A stretch of DNA of 64,000 nucleotides, taken from Vespula vulgaris. Its lineage: Eukaryota; Arthropoda; Insecta; Hymenoptera; Vespidae. Shown here piece by piece: positions 49,979 to 63,819 of the stretch. The stretch's first letter is position 1, and every line of letters begins with the position of its first letter. The stretch is taken from positions 1,860,001 to 1,924,000 of the forward strand of contig NC_066602.1 of assembly GCF_905475345.1 (NCBI RefSeq). The letters run 5' to 3'. The notes beneath the pieces were generated by a model, which was not told the DNA's origin, searched no databases, and saw only the letters and a program-made list of their open reading frames with translations. Position numbers and translations under genes: made by a program.

Positions 49979-50201
49979 AGCGATTTTTAGAAGGCAAACG
50001 AAAAGCAAGAGTCCCGTTGATGGGTTCTCTCAAAGGATCTCTTTAAAGTGCCGCGGCCTTTCGATAATTAAAGGGCAGCCATTGTTATAGCGATTCTTTC
50101 GAAAGGGGGAAGCTTAAGTTAGATGAGAACAAGAAAGATACGAGAGAAAGAGAGAGACAGAGAGAGCGAGAGAGAGAAAGAAAGAAAGAGAAACAGAGAG
50201 A

Positions 50202-50266
<65 letters not shown>
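49583..50266. repeat. CT array followed by two GA arrays (inverted pair)
   Basis: CT run at 49583-49632, GA run at about 49941-49974 and a longer interrupted GA tract at about 50143-50266. The opposite orientations could pair in a transcript. Confidence 0.9.
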
Positions 50267-50269
<3 letters not shown>

Positions 50270-51688
50270 AGTAACGAGTGTGTGGCTGCAAATGACGAAA
50301 CGAGACTACTCTCTCCCTTCTTGCATCTTCGTCTTACTTATACGCAAAAATACGTGATTTAACGGGGCCGCCACGCGAAGTCGACGATAAACGTCACCTC
50401 GAGAAATTAAAAAGGTACCCCCGTCCCAATGGGAATCGTTTACCGTGTAATATCTTCGTAAATTATTATCAATCCTCTCTCTTCTCTCGTAATGATCGCA
50501 AAACACTAAAAAAAAATATTTGACATGCACCGATATAATATTATACAATGTATAATAGTAAATAAAAAGAATATCTATATCGGTATGTATAATTTATAAT
50601 AGTATAAACGTAGTATCAATATAGTAATATTAAAGACATGGTATAGTATTTAGTACAGCATAGAATTATACATAGTATAATATTTAGTATAGCGAAGTAT
50701 CATGCACATACTAAATATAGTAATATACATAGTGTAATACTTAGTAAGCATTATTATAATGTTATAATATTATAGCGTTATATTATACTATTATTTAGTA
50801 TGATATAATACTATGATATTGTATTAATTAATATACTAATTAATAATGCTGTAATATTATACTAATTAATATTATTATTATTATAACATTACACTATGTA
50901 TAATATGTATTTATAGATTATTTATAATACGTATATAATTGTCAACTTACCGTAACAACAATCGTCGAATTTCCTTCATAACTCCAAAAAAAGCTCGTTA
51001 ACATATTTCGATTTCGATTAGAAGAGACGATCACGTCTAATTCGTTTAAAATAACACACTTGACTTGACATTTTCACAAATTCTATCACAAATAATTAAG
51101 ATCCGTATCGAACGGCATATCTTTAAACTTCCAAATTTTGATCTCGAAATGATAAAGAAATAACGAAGATATCTTTGGTAGAAATTAGTTCGATCTTCAC
51201 ACAAAACATTTATATCTCTCTTTAAAACAAATTCGATCGTTTTCCCATGCAAATGTTAAAAGCAAATTAGAATAATTCGAGTAGATGAAAATGAGAGATC
51301 CGATGGAAAGATATACATATACATAATATATCATAAAATCAACAAAACACATTACAAAGAAAAAACTTAATAAATACTTGTATAAATAATCAGATCGTTG
51401 AGAGAGTAAGATGCAAGACGTATCTCTTGTTTTATCTTCTTTTTCCTTCTTGGCTAAAGTTTTTTAATTGCCATGTGAACGACACGATAACAAGGAAAGA
51501 CACTTTGGAATCATCGGGCAGTCTCGTAATTTTTATCGGAGAAACGTTTACTGGCCGGAAATGAAACGACGAAAGACTCGGACTCTGAAAACTCTGAAGA
51601 TTGTGAAGATCGTGATGAAGAAGAAAATGAAGAAGAAGAAGAAGAAAAGGTAAAGACTTTAGAACTCTGGCCTGCATGATAATTGGTC

Positions 51689-51774
51689 CCGGGTACCCGG
51701 CCACTGTTTCTCTGATAACAGGTTCCCCGGTTTTCGATGCAACACCGTCTCCTTCAAGGTATATCGCGCATGCG
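51689..51774. promoter_or_regulatory. GC-rich island with 12-bp palindrome and NRF-1-like site
   Basis: CCGGGTACCCGG (51689-51700) is a perfect palindrome. GCGCATGCG (51766-51774) resembles the NRF-1 core also found at 16335. A CT/CTGT array follows at 51800-51880. Could be a distal promoter; no adjacent exon recognised. Confidence 0.3.
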
Positions 51775-51795
51775 TTTGCCCCTTCCTCCAACGAC

Positions 51796-51831
<36 letters not shown>

Positions 51832-52376
51832 CTGTCTCTGTCTCTCTGTCTCTGTCTCTGTCTCTCTCTGTCTCTTTCAGTCTGTTTGAGAGGTCGTAAA
51901 GATAATACCCGCATGCCAGTTTGCAACGGAGCCCAACGCTACGTAAAATTATCCAGATTTCCGTTTTCGAATGGAGATCGTTCAGAAGGATTAATCGTAT
52001 ATCATTCTTGTATTATGTGGGTGGATACTCGAAAATTGTGCTCCTCTATTGTGTTCCTTCCTTATCATCGAGAATGGTTCATGAAATCGTTTAGATTAGG
52101 AAATTTTTGATTAGTAATATCATTATTATATTCTTCTTTATCATAAGAGGGAACTTTAAGTTTAGATTAGTTAATAATTAATCACAAAAGTTAGAATATC
52201 GTATCATTCTTGTTATCTAAATGTACTTGAAAATTTCTTTATTATATCTTTCTTATTATAAAAGAATTTTTAAGATAATTATTAAGATTGGCTAATTATT
52301 TATCTCTTCTGAGGAATGAGAATTGGTTACAATTAGAAATGGAAAATAATTAGAGCATCCTGTTTTTATTCTTTCT

Positions 52377-52378
52377 CG

Positions 52379-52447
<69 letters not shown>
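52377..52447. repeat. (CT)n array
   Basis: About 70 bp of CT repeat. Confidence 0.95.
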
Positions 52448-52450
<3 letters not shown>

Positions 52451-53262
52451 CTTTGACTGTCTCTTCAAACATCTTGCGACTCTTCCCGTTCCAAATATCT
52501 CTCTTCTCGTACCTTTACGATCATCCATAAACGTATACGAAGCTCGCTTTTAGTGGCTATTACAGAAATCTCGAGCTCGGCGTAACATTTACGGCTCTTA
52601 CACCGTGTGCGGCAGTCGTTAAAAGGAAAAGCACCGAGAAAGGCACAATCTCTTCCCCTCCCTGCTTTCTCTCTCTCTTTCTCTCTGTCTCTCTCATTTT
52701 CTCTCTCAATATACAGTTCTTCTTTCGATCTTTTACTCTTTACTATCCATCATCGATCTATCTATTTATCGATCATTCGAAATCATCGATCTCTCACCAA
52801 CACAAAGTAAATATAAACATAGAGTTAATCCTAGATATATTACACAGTAGTATCGTAATATATTTTTATCGAATATATCGCGAATTTATCTATCATGATA
52901 AGAATCAATATAGTATTGTACTTGTGGATGATAAAAGATTAAGTACATAAGAAACACAACAAGAGTTTTCATTCCATTTGTTTTTACTTGCTCGAATAAA
53001 GCATCGGTGTCGGTCTGATCTATAGGTATACTCTAAGTAAGAAAGAGAAAGAGAGTACAGGAAATATATTGCCAAGTCGGCTCTCAAAAGAGAAGCTTCG
53101 CGTAGGCGAGCGTCGGCACTCTCGTACCTTGGATCGTTCTTTGAAAAAAAGAAAAAAAAAAGAATCCAAGACTTATTAGGTACCGACATAGCTTCGATTC
53201 GAGAACCCCTATTAATACGAAAGTGAACTTGTTTTACCTACAAACGTATGTACTATGTATAT

Positions 53263-53311
53263 ATATTATGTATTATGTATTACGTATTATGTATTATGTA
53301 TTAGGTATTAG
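53263..53311. repeat. Heptamer minisatellite GTATTAT
   Basis: Six to seven tandem copies of a 7-bp unit; the last two carry GTATTAG and one carries GTATTAC. Confidence 0.9.
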
Positions 53312-54646
53312 GTATGAAGTTGGATATTTCAAAAATTATGTAGCTGAAAATCGTAGAAATTGATTTTATTATTCTTTAAGATTTTTTGTGCACATCTTGA
53401 CGCAAATAATAATAATATGTGGCCAATTAAAAGAACGATTATAATTGCCAAATAAATTTCCTCTTAATGACTTCTCAAGTTGCATCGTATTTTAGATTTA
53501 TCGTTTCGAGAAGAGACCTTATTGAAAAATGAAAAGTAATTTAAAAAGAGGTTTATTACACGAGTAAACGATCATATCCATTTTCATTTGATGCGAAACG
53601 AATAGAATTATTTAATGAAAACAATAATCTTGGCTCTCAATTAAAAATATTTTTTGAGAGATTGATCAAATATTTCATTATTTTGTTAAGAATAAATTGC
53701 ATTAGAAATTTATATCAAGATATATTTCTTCATAGTTCCGAACGTAAATGATCTAGAACGTTCGGTTAGCTTCTGTTCGAATAACACGACAGAAGTGTGT
53801 TATTACATTGGGTGAAATCAAGCAATCGCGGAGTTGGCCATCGAGTATTAACTTATCCCGCTCACAGTGAGAATTATCTTGAAGTATTTATTTAACGTTT
53901 TACTATCTGATCTATACATACGTATAGAGAACATGTACAACATTGGAATTCGCGTTATGACTTTGTACAACTCTTGTAGCAGAAACTATTTCATTGGAAA
54001 GGAAAATCACTTTGCACACTAGGCTTTCGAAATTTCCGCTTATAATCGACGTATAATGAGTACTAGCATAAGTGGATATACTTTAAATAGAAATCACCCA
54101 CGATATATTGGAACTTCACATTTGCAAATATCTTGAGAAGGAATCTTGTTTTTTTTCTCTTTCTGAATATTTTTACTTTTTGAAGTTTAACGATCAACGA
54201 TTAATTCGCATCTTTACTCGTAACGTTTTCTTTTAACTTGTCATATAATTATCGGAATATAATTATCAGAACGTGTCATATAATTAAGTTACGCGTTAAT
54301 AGCCAAGAAAGAACCTTGTACCATTTTTATGGGAAACTTTGTTTCTGAAGATTTGAGTAAACACGCATACATATTATATATATTCATACATACATGTACA
54401 TACAACGTACGGAACGTATTATTACCGATATTTTCTATCCGGTCAATAAAACAGAGTTTTATCATTGTTGGCAAATTCCGTTCGGTCAATAAAACAGACA
54501 TCTACTATTATTTGTGAACACGCGATAACAAAAATATAAGAATTTGCTCGATCGGTAATTAACTGATGAAAACAAACGATATATGAAGAATAAAATGATA
54601 TAAATGAGACATTTAACTAATATTCAAATATTGATGGTAATAAGAT

Positions 54647-54652
54647 TTTATT
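54647..54652 (-). terminator. ATXN10 polyadenylation signal (AATAAA)
   Basis: TTTATT on the plus strand, AATAAA on the minus strand, only about 11 bases past the stop codon. The 3' UTR would be very short. Confidence 0.5.
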
Positions 54653-54662
54653 GATTTATATT

Positions 54663-56652
54663 TTATGATAATGGTACGATTCCGATAGATTTTCCATTTT
54701 CGTTTTCTTGCAGAGTCAATCCCATTTCTTTTAAGATAGCGTTATCCATAACACCGATTTTCGTAGAATTACGAATAATTTCTTGATTTTCCAGATTTTC
54801 TTCACACAGATTACGAATCGCTAAGATAATCCACTGCATTATTACTGTTGAATAGTTTATTATTTAAGGAAAATAAAATATTAGATCGAGTATAAGCATG
54901 GAAAAAATTAAAATTTGTTAATAATTATCAAAAGGATACATGGATTTCGGGCATCGATATTACAACAATCAAAAAGTAGAGGAATAGTATCTGTTTCACG
55001 AACCTGAAATTTAGACTATTTGTTAATCATATGATAAAAAATATTTGGTATTTTCTAACGTCATCTTAATTTAAGGAAGAATCAATATTTATTGATAGTA
55101 TTAAAATGCATATATTAAAAAAGATCTTTTTCCAGTATTACTTACAAGATCTTGACATGTTTTATTCTTGTATGACATGTTCCCAATTACTCTTATCAAA
55201 CCTACTTTAAAACCAAAAGCAGGATGGTTTTCTAAGTCGTATTCTATTTTTTGTGTGGACGGTGCTACGTCACTTAATTTTTGTATAGATGTAAAATAAT
55301 TCTCTGATTCTTTACCACACATATGTAAAGATTTCAATAAATCTGTAAATAAAAATAATAATGATTCAAAAATTGATCTTATATTTGTTTAATATATCAA
55401 CACTTACAACAGCAATTTATGAGAAGACTTCTATTATTTTGAATAATGTAAAGTTCATCCGTAACTTCTGATGTAAGCACTCCTAATATATCAAGAAGAA
55501 TGATTACTTCCATAGGCTCAAAATTATTTAAATACGTGTCTTTTGTTTTTAATATAAGATCACTTCTTTTGCAAAAGCGATCTGACAAAAAATTGATAAG
55601 CTTCTGACAAAAAGTAAATCCTGTGTCACTTTTTTCATGTCGATAAATTACATCTTGAGCTTCTTCATAAATTATTTGAAGTAAATGTAACTTATTTTCC
55701 ATTGAAATATCTTCGTAAACGCTTTTAAATACATTTGCTTGATTTAACAAACATAGCAATGCATCCTTTGCACATTGTAAATCTTCAACTTTCTTTAACA
55801 ATTGAGAACACACATGAATTTTATCATTCCACGTAAAGTAATCTTGGTCAAATTTTTTCAAGGCATTATGTATGAACATACAAGCTGCTCTAGCTATTGA
55901 AATATCCTCAAAACATATGAATTTTCTAGAAACAATTTAAATATTGTTACAAAAAATATATAATTTATAGTATTTTTAAAAAAGTTATTAAAAAAACTTA
56001 CATAATAGCATTTTGAAATGTTGTACCACTTAAATAATTCTTTATGCTTTTACATTGCGATGAATTTCCATTATTGCAAGCGAACGTAAAAAGATTACAT
56101 AAAAATTGTATACACAACCTTAACACTTGTATTTGTTCTTCGGATAATGTAATATCACAATTTAAAATAATATGATCTACGGTCCACTCTGCAATACCAT
56201 TATATGGAAAACACAGATTTTCTTCTTGTAGTTCATATTGAAATTCTGGTGTATCTTCTGCTAAATTAGCATATAATTTCTTACAATATTTTCCATATTC
56301 TGTATTATCTGGATCATAATCTGTATGAGTATATATATTTAAACAAGAATTGCCCAAACATTTCAACAATATTATTTTGAGCTTATCAGGTATATCATTT
56401 TCCTTGTTCACAATTATCTCAGCAATTTTTGCTAAGACTTTAAATAATTGCCTGAAATATAATCTTCTATTAAATCGTTCGTTTAAAAATGAATAAATAT
56501 ATATATATATAATAATTTCAAATTTGTATATACCTGGATTTAATAACGCCAAAAGACTTCGGATTAAGATTATCATATATATCATCCCAATTACGAGTCA
56601 CTAAACTTGTATTTAATATATTTAATAAATTATTCTCATCTATTATATTCAT
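54663..56652 (-). CDS. ATXN10: Ataxin-10
   Basis: Armadillo/HEAT-like repeat cytoplasmic protein; human ATXN10 has roles in neuronal survival and cytokinesis. Six coding exons: 56534-56652, 56002-56451, 55408-55925, 55146-55342, 54940-55003, 54663-54844. They give 509 residues (human 475) and phases close at every junction. The diagnostic part is the C-terminal ataxin-10 domain: GFKVGLIRVIGNMSYKNKTC, then VRETDTIPLLFDCCNIDARN, then QWIILAIRNLCEENLENQEI. This matches, from memory, the IRLIGNLCYKN and WVIYAIRNLTE stretches of human ATXN10. The N-terminal two thirds is helical and less conserved, as usual for this family. The start is the first ATG of the exon (MNIIDENNLLN). The intron 5 donor is GTATCC, weaker than the rest. 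It is head-to-head with brummer. Confidence 0.88.
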
Positions 56653-57614
56653 GATTTATTCAAATGTTTAGATGTAATTTCTAATATTTTTCTCATATAT
56701 ATTTTCTTTGTATATATTAATATATATATATGTATATATTATTTTTATTTATTGCATCGAATGTACGTATTTGTACACATACACACATACACAAATGCGC
56801 GCATGCATGAGATAGATCGAAACAAAGCTTTATTAAGATCACAAATCTAATTACATAATAAGTCTATGCTATCAGCAGTACGATTAACGTTTTACGTCGC
56901 TTGATAGCTAGAGTTCAATCTATATATTAACAAAAATTTAGTTAAAAAAGAAAAAAAAAACGAAATAATTTATATCGTTATATAATTAGAAAAATATTTG
57001 TCAATATTACGAATTCACAAGTATTAAGAGTATGACGTTAGTTTTTATACAAAAATGCATAAGATATTTGTACATATTGTAACATACTTATAGAGGTTAA
57101 GTGCATAACGTAATTAGGTCAATCGCAGTACAGATTTTATGCAAAAATCAGATGCGGAAAGATTTACAATGTATCCTCATATTTTTGATAAAAAAATTCG
57201 TGTAGAAGATCGTACTAACACAAATACATTTACATTTGCAAATACCATTGGTAGGCGGAGCGATCACCACACCACTTATCATCGACCAATAAGAAATAAG
57301 TCTACGTATTTACGAATCACGCGTCATCACACACAAATTATATCTCGTTGCTTGTGTGTAATGTTTTTTCTTATCCATTCTGAGGATTATCTGTCAGTGT
57401 TTCGTGAAAACAGCTGTCGTTCACACCGTAGTAAGAACGTTTCCAACATAAATAGAATACGAGATTTGAAATAGAATTTTATTGGAATTATTACACTTGC
57501 CGGTAGTGTTAGATACTCTTAAGTGTTACATATATATATAATCTAATAATAAAAATATTTAAAAACACAGTGCCTTTTAATAGCAACTTGTCTTCCTTCT
57601 TGAATAATTAGTCA
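56653..57614. promoter_or_regulatory. Bidirectional promoter region, ATXN10 / brummer
   Basis: Holds the promoters and 5' UTRs of the two divergent genes. Near 57245-57290 there are two CCAAT-type motifs in opposite orientation (ATTGG about 57247, CCAAT about 57284), typical of NF-Y sites in bidirectional promoters. The ATXN10-proximal part is AT-rich with TA and CA runs. Promoter role inferred from position. Confidence 0.5.
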
Positions 57615-57662
57615 ATGAAAGAAAATTATATAGGGGATAAATATTTAAATAGATTTCACAAC

Positions 57663-60600
57663 ATGAATTTATCTTTTGCTGGTTGTGGTTTTCTTGGTAT
57701 TTACCATGTTGGTGTAGCAGTATGCTTTAAGAAATATGCACCGCATTTGCTACTGGATAAGATTAGTGGAGCATCGGCTGGTGCTATCGCTGCCTGCTGT
57801 CTTCTTTGTGATTTACCCCTCGGTGAGTGAACTCCTTTGTTTATATATCTAGTAGATATAAAATATCTTAAATCATTAATACTTTATGCTATTGAGCAAT
57901 ACGTTTATTTAGAAATGCCTTTGTTGAGTGTCTGTTCAAAGATTACAAAAAATTACTCTTTATTGTAAGTTCTTACAAAGCGATTTATATGTATTGATTT
58001 CATTCAAATTCTGCATAATTTATAGTTGTATATAATAACATGATAACATATGCTTCTTAAATATATTCATTTAATATAACATTATTTTTTTTTTTTTTTT
58101 AAGAAAATCATAATTATTAATGAGAGTAGGATTAAATGAATTGATAAGATCAGATCAGTATGAGTAAATGAGTTAGTATTGATAAACATTGAAACCTAAT
58201 AATATTAAATGACTTTGTTTTAATATTTCATTATTTATTACTTATCTGTAAGTCTAATAAACTTGACCATTATATACATATCTAATAAGTAGGTCAAATC
58301 ATATTCTTAGCATAGAATAATTAGAAATAGTAATGTCTATTTATCAATTATATTTTTCCAAAATAAGAGTTATAGTGATAGATAGATATTATGAAAGATG
58401 TAACATTGATGTTTGTATTAGTAAACGAAAGAGTTACAATAAATGTTATTGATATTATTATTTAATGAGAATTATACATATACATATGTATGTTGTATGT
58501 GTATGTATATATATATATATAAATATAGAATTAAAATATATATTTATCAATGAATAATTACTTAATAAGTGATTTAAATTTTTAGGAAATTCCAATACAA
58601 GTGAGATCAAATTAGAGATAGAATATCAAAAACTATTATCTATTCTATTATTTCTTATATCTTTACCTAATCCTAATGATATAATCGAGATTACATATAT
58701 TTACTTTTGATCTTAACAAGTTTCTTGAACTCTAGTTCTATTCGCTATTAAAAAAAAAATCATAACTCTGTTAATAAATTTAATGAGAAAATTATATAAT
58801 ATTAATTTTTAATATCAATACTTGTACATATAAACATATTTAAATCTAGAAAGAAATCAATTTTCACATAATTGCTGTTTATTATTTATTATATTATGGT
58901 ATCAAAAATCTAAATAATAATTTATAATTTCGAAAAATTTGTATGTATAAGAAATCAATCGTTTTGATTATAAGTCGAATTGTTATGTCTCGAAAGATCG
59001 TGTATAAACAACGGTTGTTTTTTTCTTTGACCATGAAATCGCTTTGAAATGATGTAATTCAATGCGTGGTTGTTTGTGAAAGATGATTTATTAATATTAA
59101 TCTATCGTACGTATCTCTCTGTATCTTTCTTTCTTTCTCTTTCTCTCTCTCACCAAACTCGTAGTCGCATGTAACAAAGAAACCGAATAAAGCAAACATT
59201 ACATATTTGTATTCACAAATATTCTGTGTAAATATTATGCTTTCATGAATATATAATTCTTTTCAAATGTTTAAATTATATCATATAACATAATGACACA
59301 TAAGTAGTATACATATATATCTATCATATTTTCAATTTTAAATTTGATTAAAGAGATTATGATAAAATTGAACAAAGATCAAGTGCTTAACAGAGATAAG
59401 ATTAATTATATCTACAATAAAATTGATTGGACCAAAGAATGTAAACAATTTTCCCAATTGTTGCTTTGTTCTTTATTAAATATTCATAATTTAAACATTA
59501 ATCGATATAAGCAAATAGGACAAAAGAATTTATTTATATTATATCTTAAGGTTATAGTATGTAATCTCCTTTTTTTTTTTTTTAATTTTATTTACTAATT
59601 TATATATACATTTTAAAAAAATTATTTGTCTTTCAGAATTCTTTTATAAAAAATTAATTGGTATAAGGTCTAAAGATCATTAATATTATCTATAATTAAA
59701 TATTTTATCAAGAGATTATAAGATATTAATTTGAATTATCATATAAATATTGATACATATTTTATTCTTTCTTCATAAACTGATATATTTATTATTTCAA
59801 GTAATTGTTTGAAATATAAATACTTTCTTATAATAGAATTAATAATTTTATTGTCATATTATAAACAAAATTTTTATATATGAATGAAGAAGTAATGATT
59901 TCATTTTTGCAGGTGAAATCACAAGCAATGTGTTACGTGTAGCACGAGAAGCCAGAGAGCATACACTAGGTGCTTTCAGTCCATCATTTAATGTACATGA
60001 TATATTATTGGAGAGTTTACAAAAAGTATGTTCATACAACATTATATAATGTATAAAAGTGAACTATCATTATTTTATTAAATAAATTCTGTTGTTTACA
60101 GTTTCTACCAGAAGATGCACATATTCGTGTAAATGGGAAGTTACATATTTCTTTGACCAGGGTATACGATGGAAAAAATGTGATAGTTTCACATTATAAC
60201 TCAAGACAAGATTTACTTCAGGTAGACATTTTAGGGTAATAAAAAATATTTGAAAGTGTGTAATGTTATTTTTATTTTATGAATGCTCATATATTTATTC
60301 TGAAAATTCTTGTTGTATATAGGCTCTATTAGCCTCTTCATTTATTCCTTTTTTCTCTGGTATATTGCCACCACGGTTTCATGGAATTAGATATATAGAT
60401 GGTGGTTTCAGTGATAATCTTCCTACACTCGATGAAAATACTATTACGGTTAGTCCTTTCTGTGGAGAAAGTGATATTTGTCCTAGAGATATATCATCTC
60501 AATTGTTTCATGTAAGTTATATATCATTTATAAGAATAGATATAAAACACAAAAATATAAATTAACATTTTACTATGCTTCTCAGGTAAACGTGGCAAAT

Positions 60601-62926
60601 ACAAGTATAGAACTTTCAAAACAAAATATATATAGATTTGCTAGAATACTTTTTCCACCAAATCCAAAAGTGAGAACATAAAGTTTATTCATAATATTAT
60701 TTTTGGTATATAATAATTTCCAAGCATATTTATATATACTATTTGTATATACTTTTTTCAGATTTTATCTAATATGTGTAAACAGGGATTTGATGATGCT
60801 TTAAGATTTTTACATCGTAACAATTTAATTAATTGTACTAGGTGCCTTGCTGTACAATCTACATTCGTTGTATCAGAGACATTAGATGAAAGTTTCGAAT
60901 ATGATCCTGAATGTTTAGAATGTAAAATGCATAGACAGGTTAGATAATTATATATTTTAATATTCTCATTCTCTGATCTTTTATCTGTGACAAATACAAA
61001 ATATAATATATTATAATAATCTTGAAATTATTTCAGGAAGCATTAGTAGCTAATTTACCAGAGACTGTTTTGACTATATTTCAAGATGCCATAGATTCAG
61101 CAAATAAAGGTCTCATTAATTGGTTATTTAAACATAGAAGTATAAAGTTACTCTCCTTGCTTAGTTTACCTTATACATTACCGGCAGATGTAGTATATGC
61201 AACATTTACGAAGTAAGTATATGTTGTTAATAAATAAATCTTATATTTTGTGTACATAGCTTTATTAATTTTTCTAATATCCGGATATTTATTTGCTATC
61301 ATTTTAAGTAACTTTTTATTAATCATTGCAATCATTAGAATATAAGAGTTCTATATTGCATGATTTTACTACTAACATTATGCATGTGATTTAATAGCTT
61401 GGTTGGTAACAAAATAGAAACTTATAATGTGGAATACAAAGTAATTGGAAATGTGCTTCGCACACCTCAATGTGCATTAAATTGTGCTAAACACTTAAAA
61501 TCTTCACGGTAAGGATTAAAGTGCAATTTTATATATATATATATTTTTTTTACACATTTTCTGACTTTTTTTATAGTATTATTATATCAAAATTTAAGCT
61601 TATAGTCATATTTAATGCTTTGTTATTCTTATTATACTTTTTATTATAATAATTGTACCTTTATTCTTAACTTTTGAATAAACCTTTTTTGATCTAATTA
61701 TATTACATATATGTATATATCTAGGTATAGAAATGAATAATATAATATTATTTTAATTATAGGTTTATATTAAATGTTCCAAAATTACGGAATAATCTTG
61801 TTGAAGCGAGTAGATATATCTTGGAACAGTTGAGTTATGTATTTCCACAAATCAATGTTTATTACCAACCTATACCTCAGACAATCAAATGTCAATTAGC
61901 TATTACAGAATATGGGTCTAGTAAGTAATATTAATTATTATTTTTTCATTATGTATTATATAAAGTAAAAAAGAATGTAAAATGTGAATAAGAGCATACG
62001 TTCATAGTGCAATATATTTTACAGATATTTATGATATCAAATCAACAGAAAACAGTGATGCATTGTGTAAAAATTCAAAAAGTTTAAATTTGACACTCCA
62101 GTATAATGAATTGTAAGTATTCATTATACTAACTTTGCAGATTATATGTTGATTTGCTGATTTTTATTAGTTTCTTAAATTGATTAATAATTAAAAGTTA
62201 GATGTAATAAAAACGTATTAAATTGTTTTTCTTTGATATTATTTCATACTTCAGTAATACTTTCTTACAGACAATCATGGAAAGAATGTAATAATAAAAC
62301 AAATTGTGTTATAAATGTGTCAGATATTGGAACAGTGGATGATACTTTCGAAAATATATTACAGGTATAAAATTAAAAAATTTTTTAATTTACATAGATA
62401 ATTAATTTTAAATAAATATGGGAAAATAATTAATATTATAGGTAACTACAGATCAAGAAGCCGTAATAGCTTATTATTACATGGACGAAAATAATAAAGT
62501 ACAGGTAACAGAAATATTTGATGTAACTGATACAGATTCACATGGAATATTATCTATTGATGAAGTAGAGACCAATACAAAATTACAATTTGACGGTTGG
62601 GATGAGCCTACTTGGTTATCTCAACATACATTAAATGATGGTAATTGAAATATTTAAATATATAAAAAATCTATTATAATAATTAACAATCATTAATATA
62701 CTTTGTGTTCATTGTAGTTACAACAGAATCTCTTTATACTGAAGCAAATCAACAAAGTTTAGAGAATTTGTCCGATATATCTTTAGACGATGATATATTG
62801 GATAATTCAAATATTTTTTCTGATCCTGAAAGCGAATGGGGAATGGAAAAAAGTAAACAAGAACAACAACCATGCAATCCTCCTGATAGTCGACCAGAAG
62901 TAGATCAACCATCATTAAGTATATAA
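57663..62926 (+). CDS. bmm: Brummer, patatin-type triacylglycerol lipase (ATGL/PNPLA2 orthologue)
   Basis: Lipid-droplet triacylglycerol lipase starting fat-store mobilisation. Thirteen coding exons: 57663-57822, 59913-60025, 60102-60221, 60323-60511, 60586-60669, 60762-60938, 61037-61212, 61398-61508, 61763-61920, 62025-62112, 62271-62364, 62442-62640, 62718-62926; all phases agree. Visible are the oxyanion loop GCGFLG, the nucleophile motif GASAG (Ser38) and the catalytic Asp157 in IDGG. Starting at 57663 (MNLSFAGCGFLG) gives 625 residues and places the serine at 38, as in fly Brummer. An in-frame ATG at 57615 would add 16 residues (641), so both starts are possible. Fly Brummer is about 507; the extra length is an acidic C-terminal tail in the last exons. 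An alternative last exon may exist near 63.8 kb. Confidence 0.93.
57823..59912 (+). other. brummer intron 1
   Basis: AT-rich 2.1-kb intron after the exon carrying the catalytic serine; donor GTGAGT, acceptor TTTTTGCAG. Contains a poly-T run near 58085 and a small CT tract near 59125. No conserved coding sequence; the 84-residue frame at 59344 is low-complexity and unsupported. Confidence 0.8.
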
Positions 62927-63448
62927 GATAAATATTTTTTTTATCATATTAAACTCAATTTACAATATAATAGTACGCGCAATATATCAGGTGGATATTG
63001 GATACTTCTGTATACTTTTTTATTAACGATGTCTTATATAGCTTTATTTGATTTTCTTAGCCATAACTGTTTTGTTACATTATAATCTGCAGCAGTGCAC
63101 ACATCTATAGTATTTTGTTATTAATATCGTTTACTAACTGAGATATATTATTGTTATAAACTTACCTAAGTAAGGGTAAGTGTTCCACAGATCTCATGAG
63201 TAGACTGAAATATTGGTGTTGAATATTTTATTATATTAACAGTGATGTATTTGTAATTTATCTAACACTCTTAAGATTTAAATATTTTGAAGTCATGTTT
63301 ATATAAAACAATTTAGTGTTTTCTATGACAATTATATTACCGTGCTTGCCATATGTCATTTCTTTTAAACATTATAGTTTCTATTTTCAATATTGATATA
63401 AATTAATTGTTTTTATTATGTTCTTTTTCTTTCTTATATATATATATA

Positions 63449-63496
<48 letters not shown>

Positions 63497-63800
63497 CATA
63501 TTAAAATATAGTTAACACATAGAAATTAATTAAAAAATTTAATAAAACACACATGCCTATTTATATGATATTACAAAGAAATATCTGTGATTGCATTACA
63601 GCTGGGTCTGGGTGCTATTAAACAGAAGTTTTATAATAATTATTGATAAATTAGATCACTAAATTTTGTTATTATATAAAATTAAGGAGATCGATATACA
63701 CATTTGTATAATTGTATCGTTTAATATTTGAATATCTATATATATTGCCTAATATTTCTAGAAAATATCTAATTTTTTAAATAATTTTAAGATATAATAA
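62927..63800 (+). other. brummer 3' UTR and flank
   Basis: Non-coding AT-rich sequence following the stop. AATAAA at 63541-63546 is the best polyadenylation signal. A pure AT repeat occupies about 63440-63494. Confidence 0.5.
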
Positions 63801-63819
63801 TAATTATTAATTATATTAG

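Larger units (their letters stand above)
44107..54646. other. Repeat-rich intergenic region upstream of Wnt7
   Basis: About 10.5 kb between the Wnt7 first coding exon and the ATXN10 end. It holds GATA, TTC, CT, GA, TCC and GCT arrays and a poly-A run, plus some unique GC-richer islands (46040-46240, 46480-46600, 48470-48560, 51660-51790) that may include Wnt7 promoters or 5' UTR exons. No protein-coding gene can be supported; the long frames consist of S/L or E/R repeat translations. Confidence 0.65.

Noticed and set aside
51432..51926. 164-codon minus-strand frame
   Set aside because: Built across a GA/CAGA array; flanking residues show no domain and the plus-strand frame is equally long.
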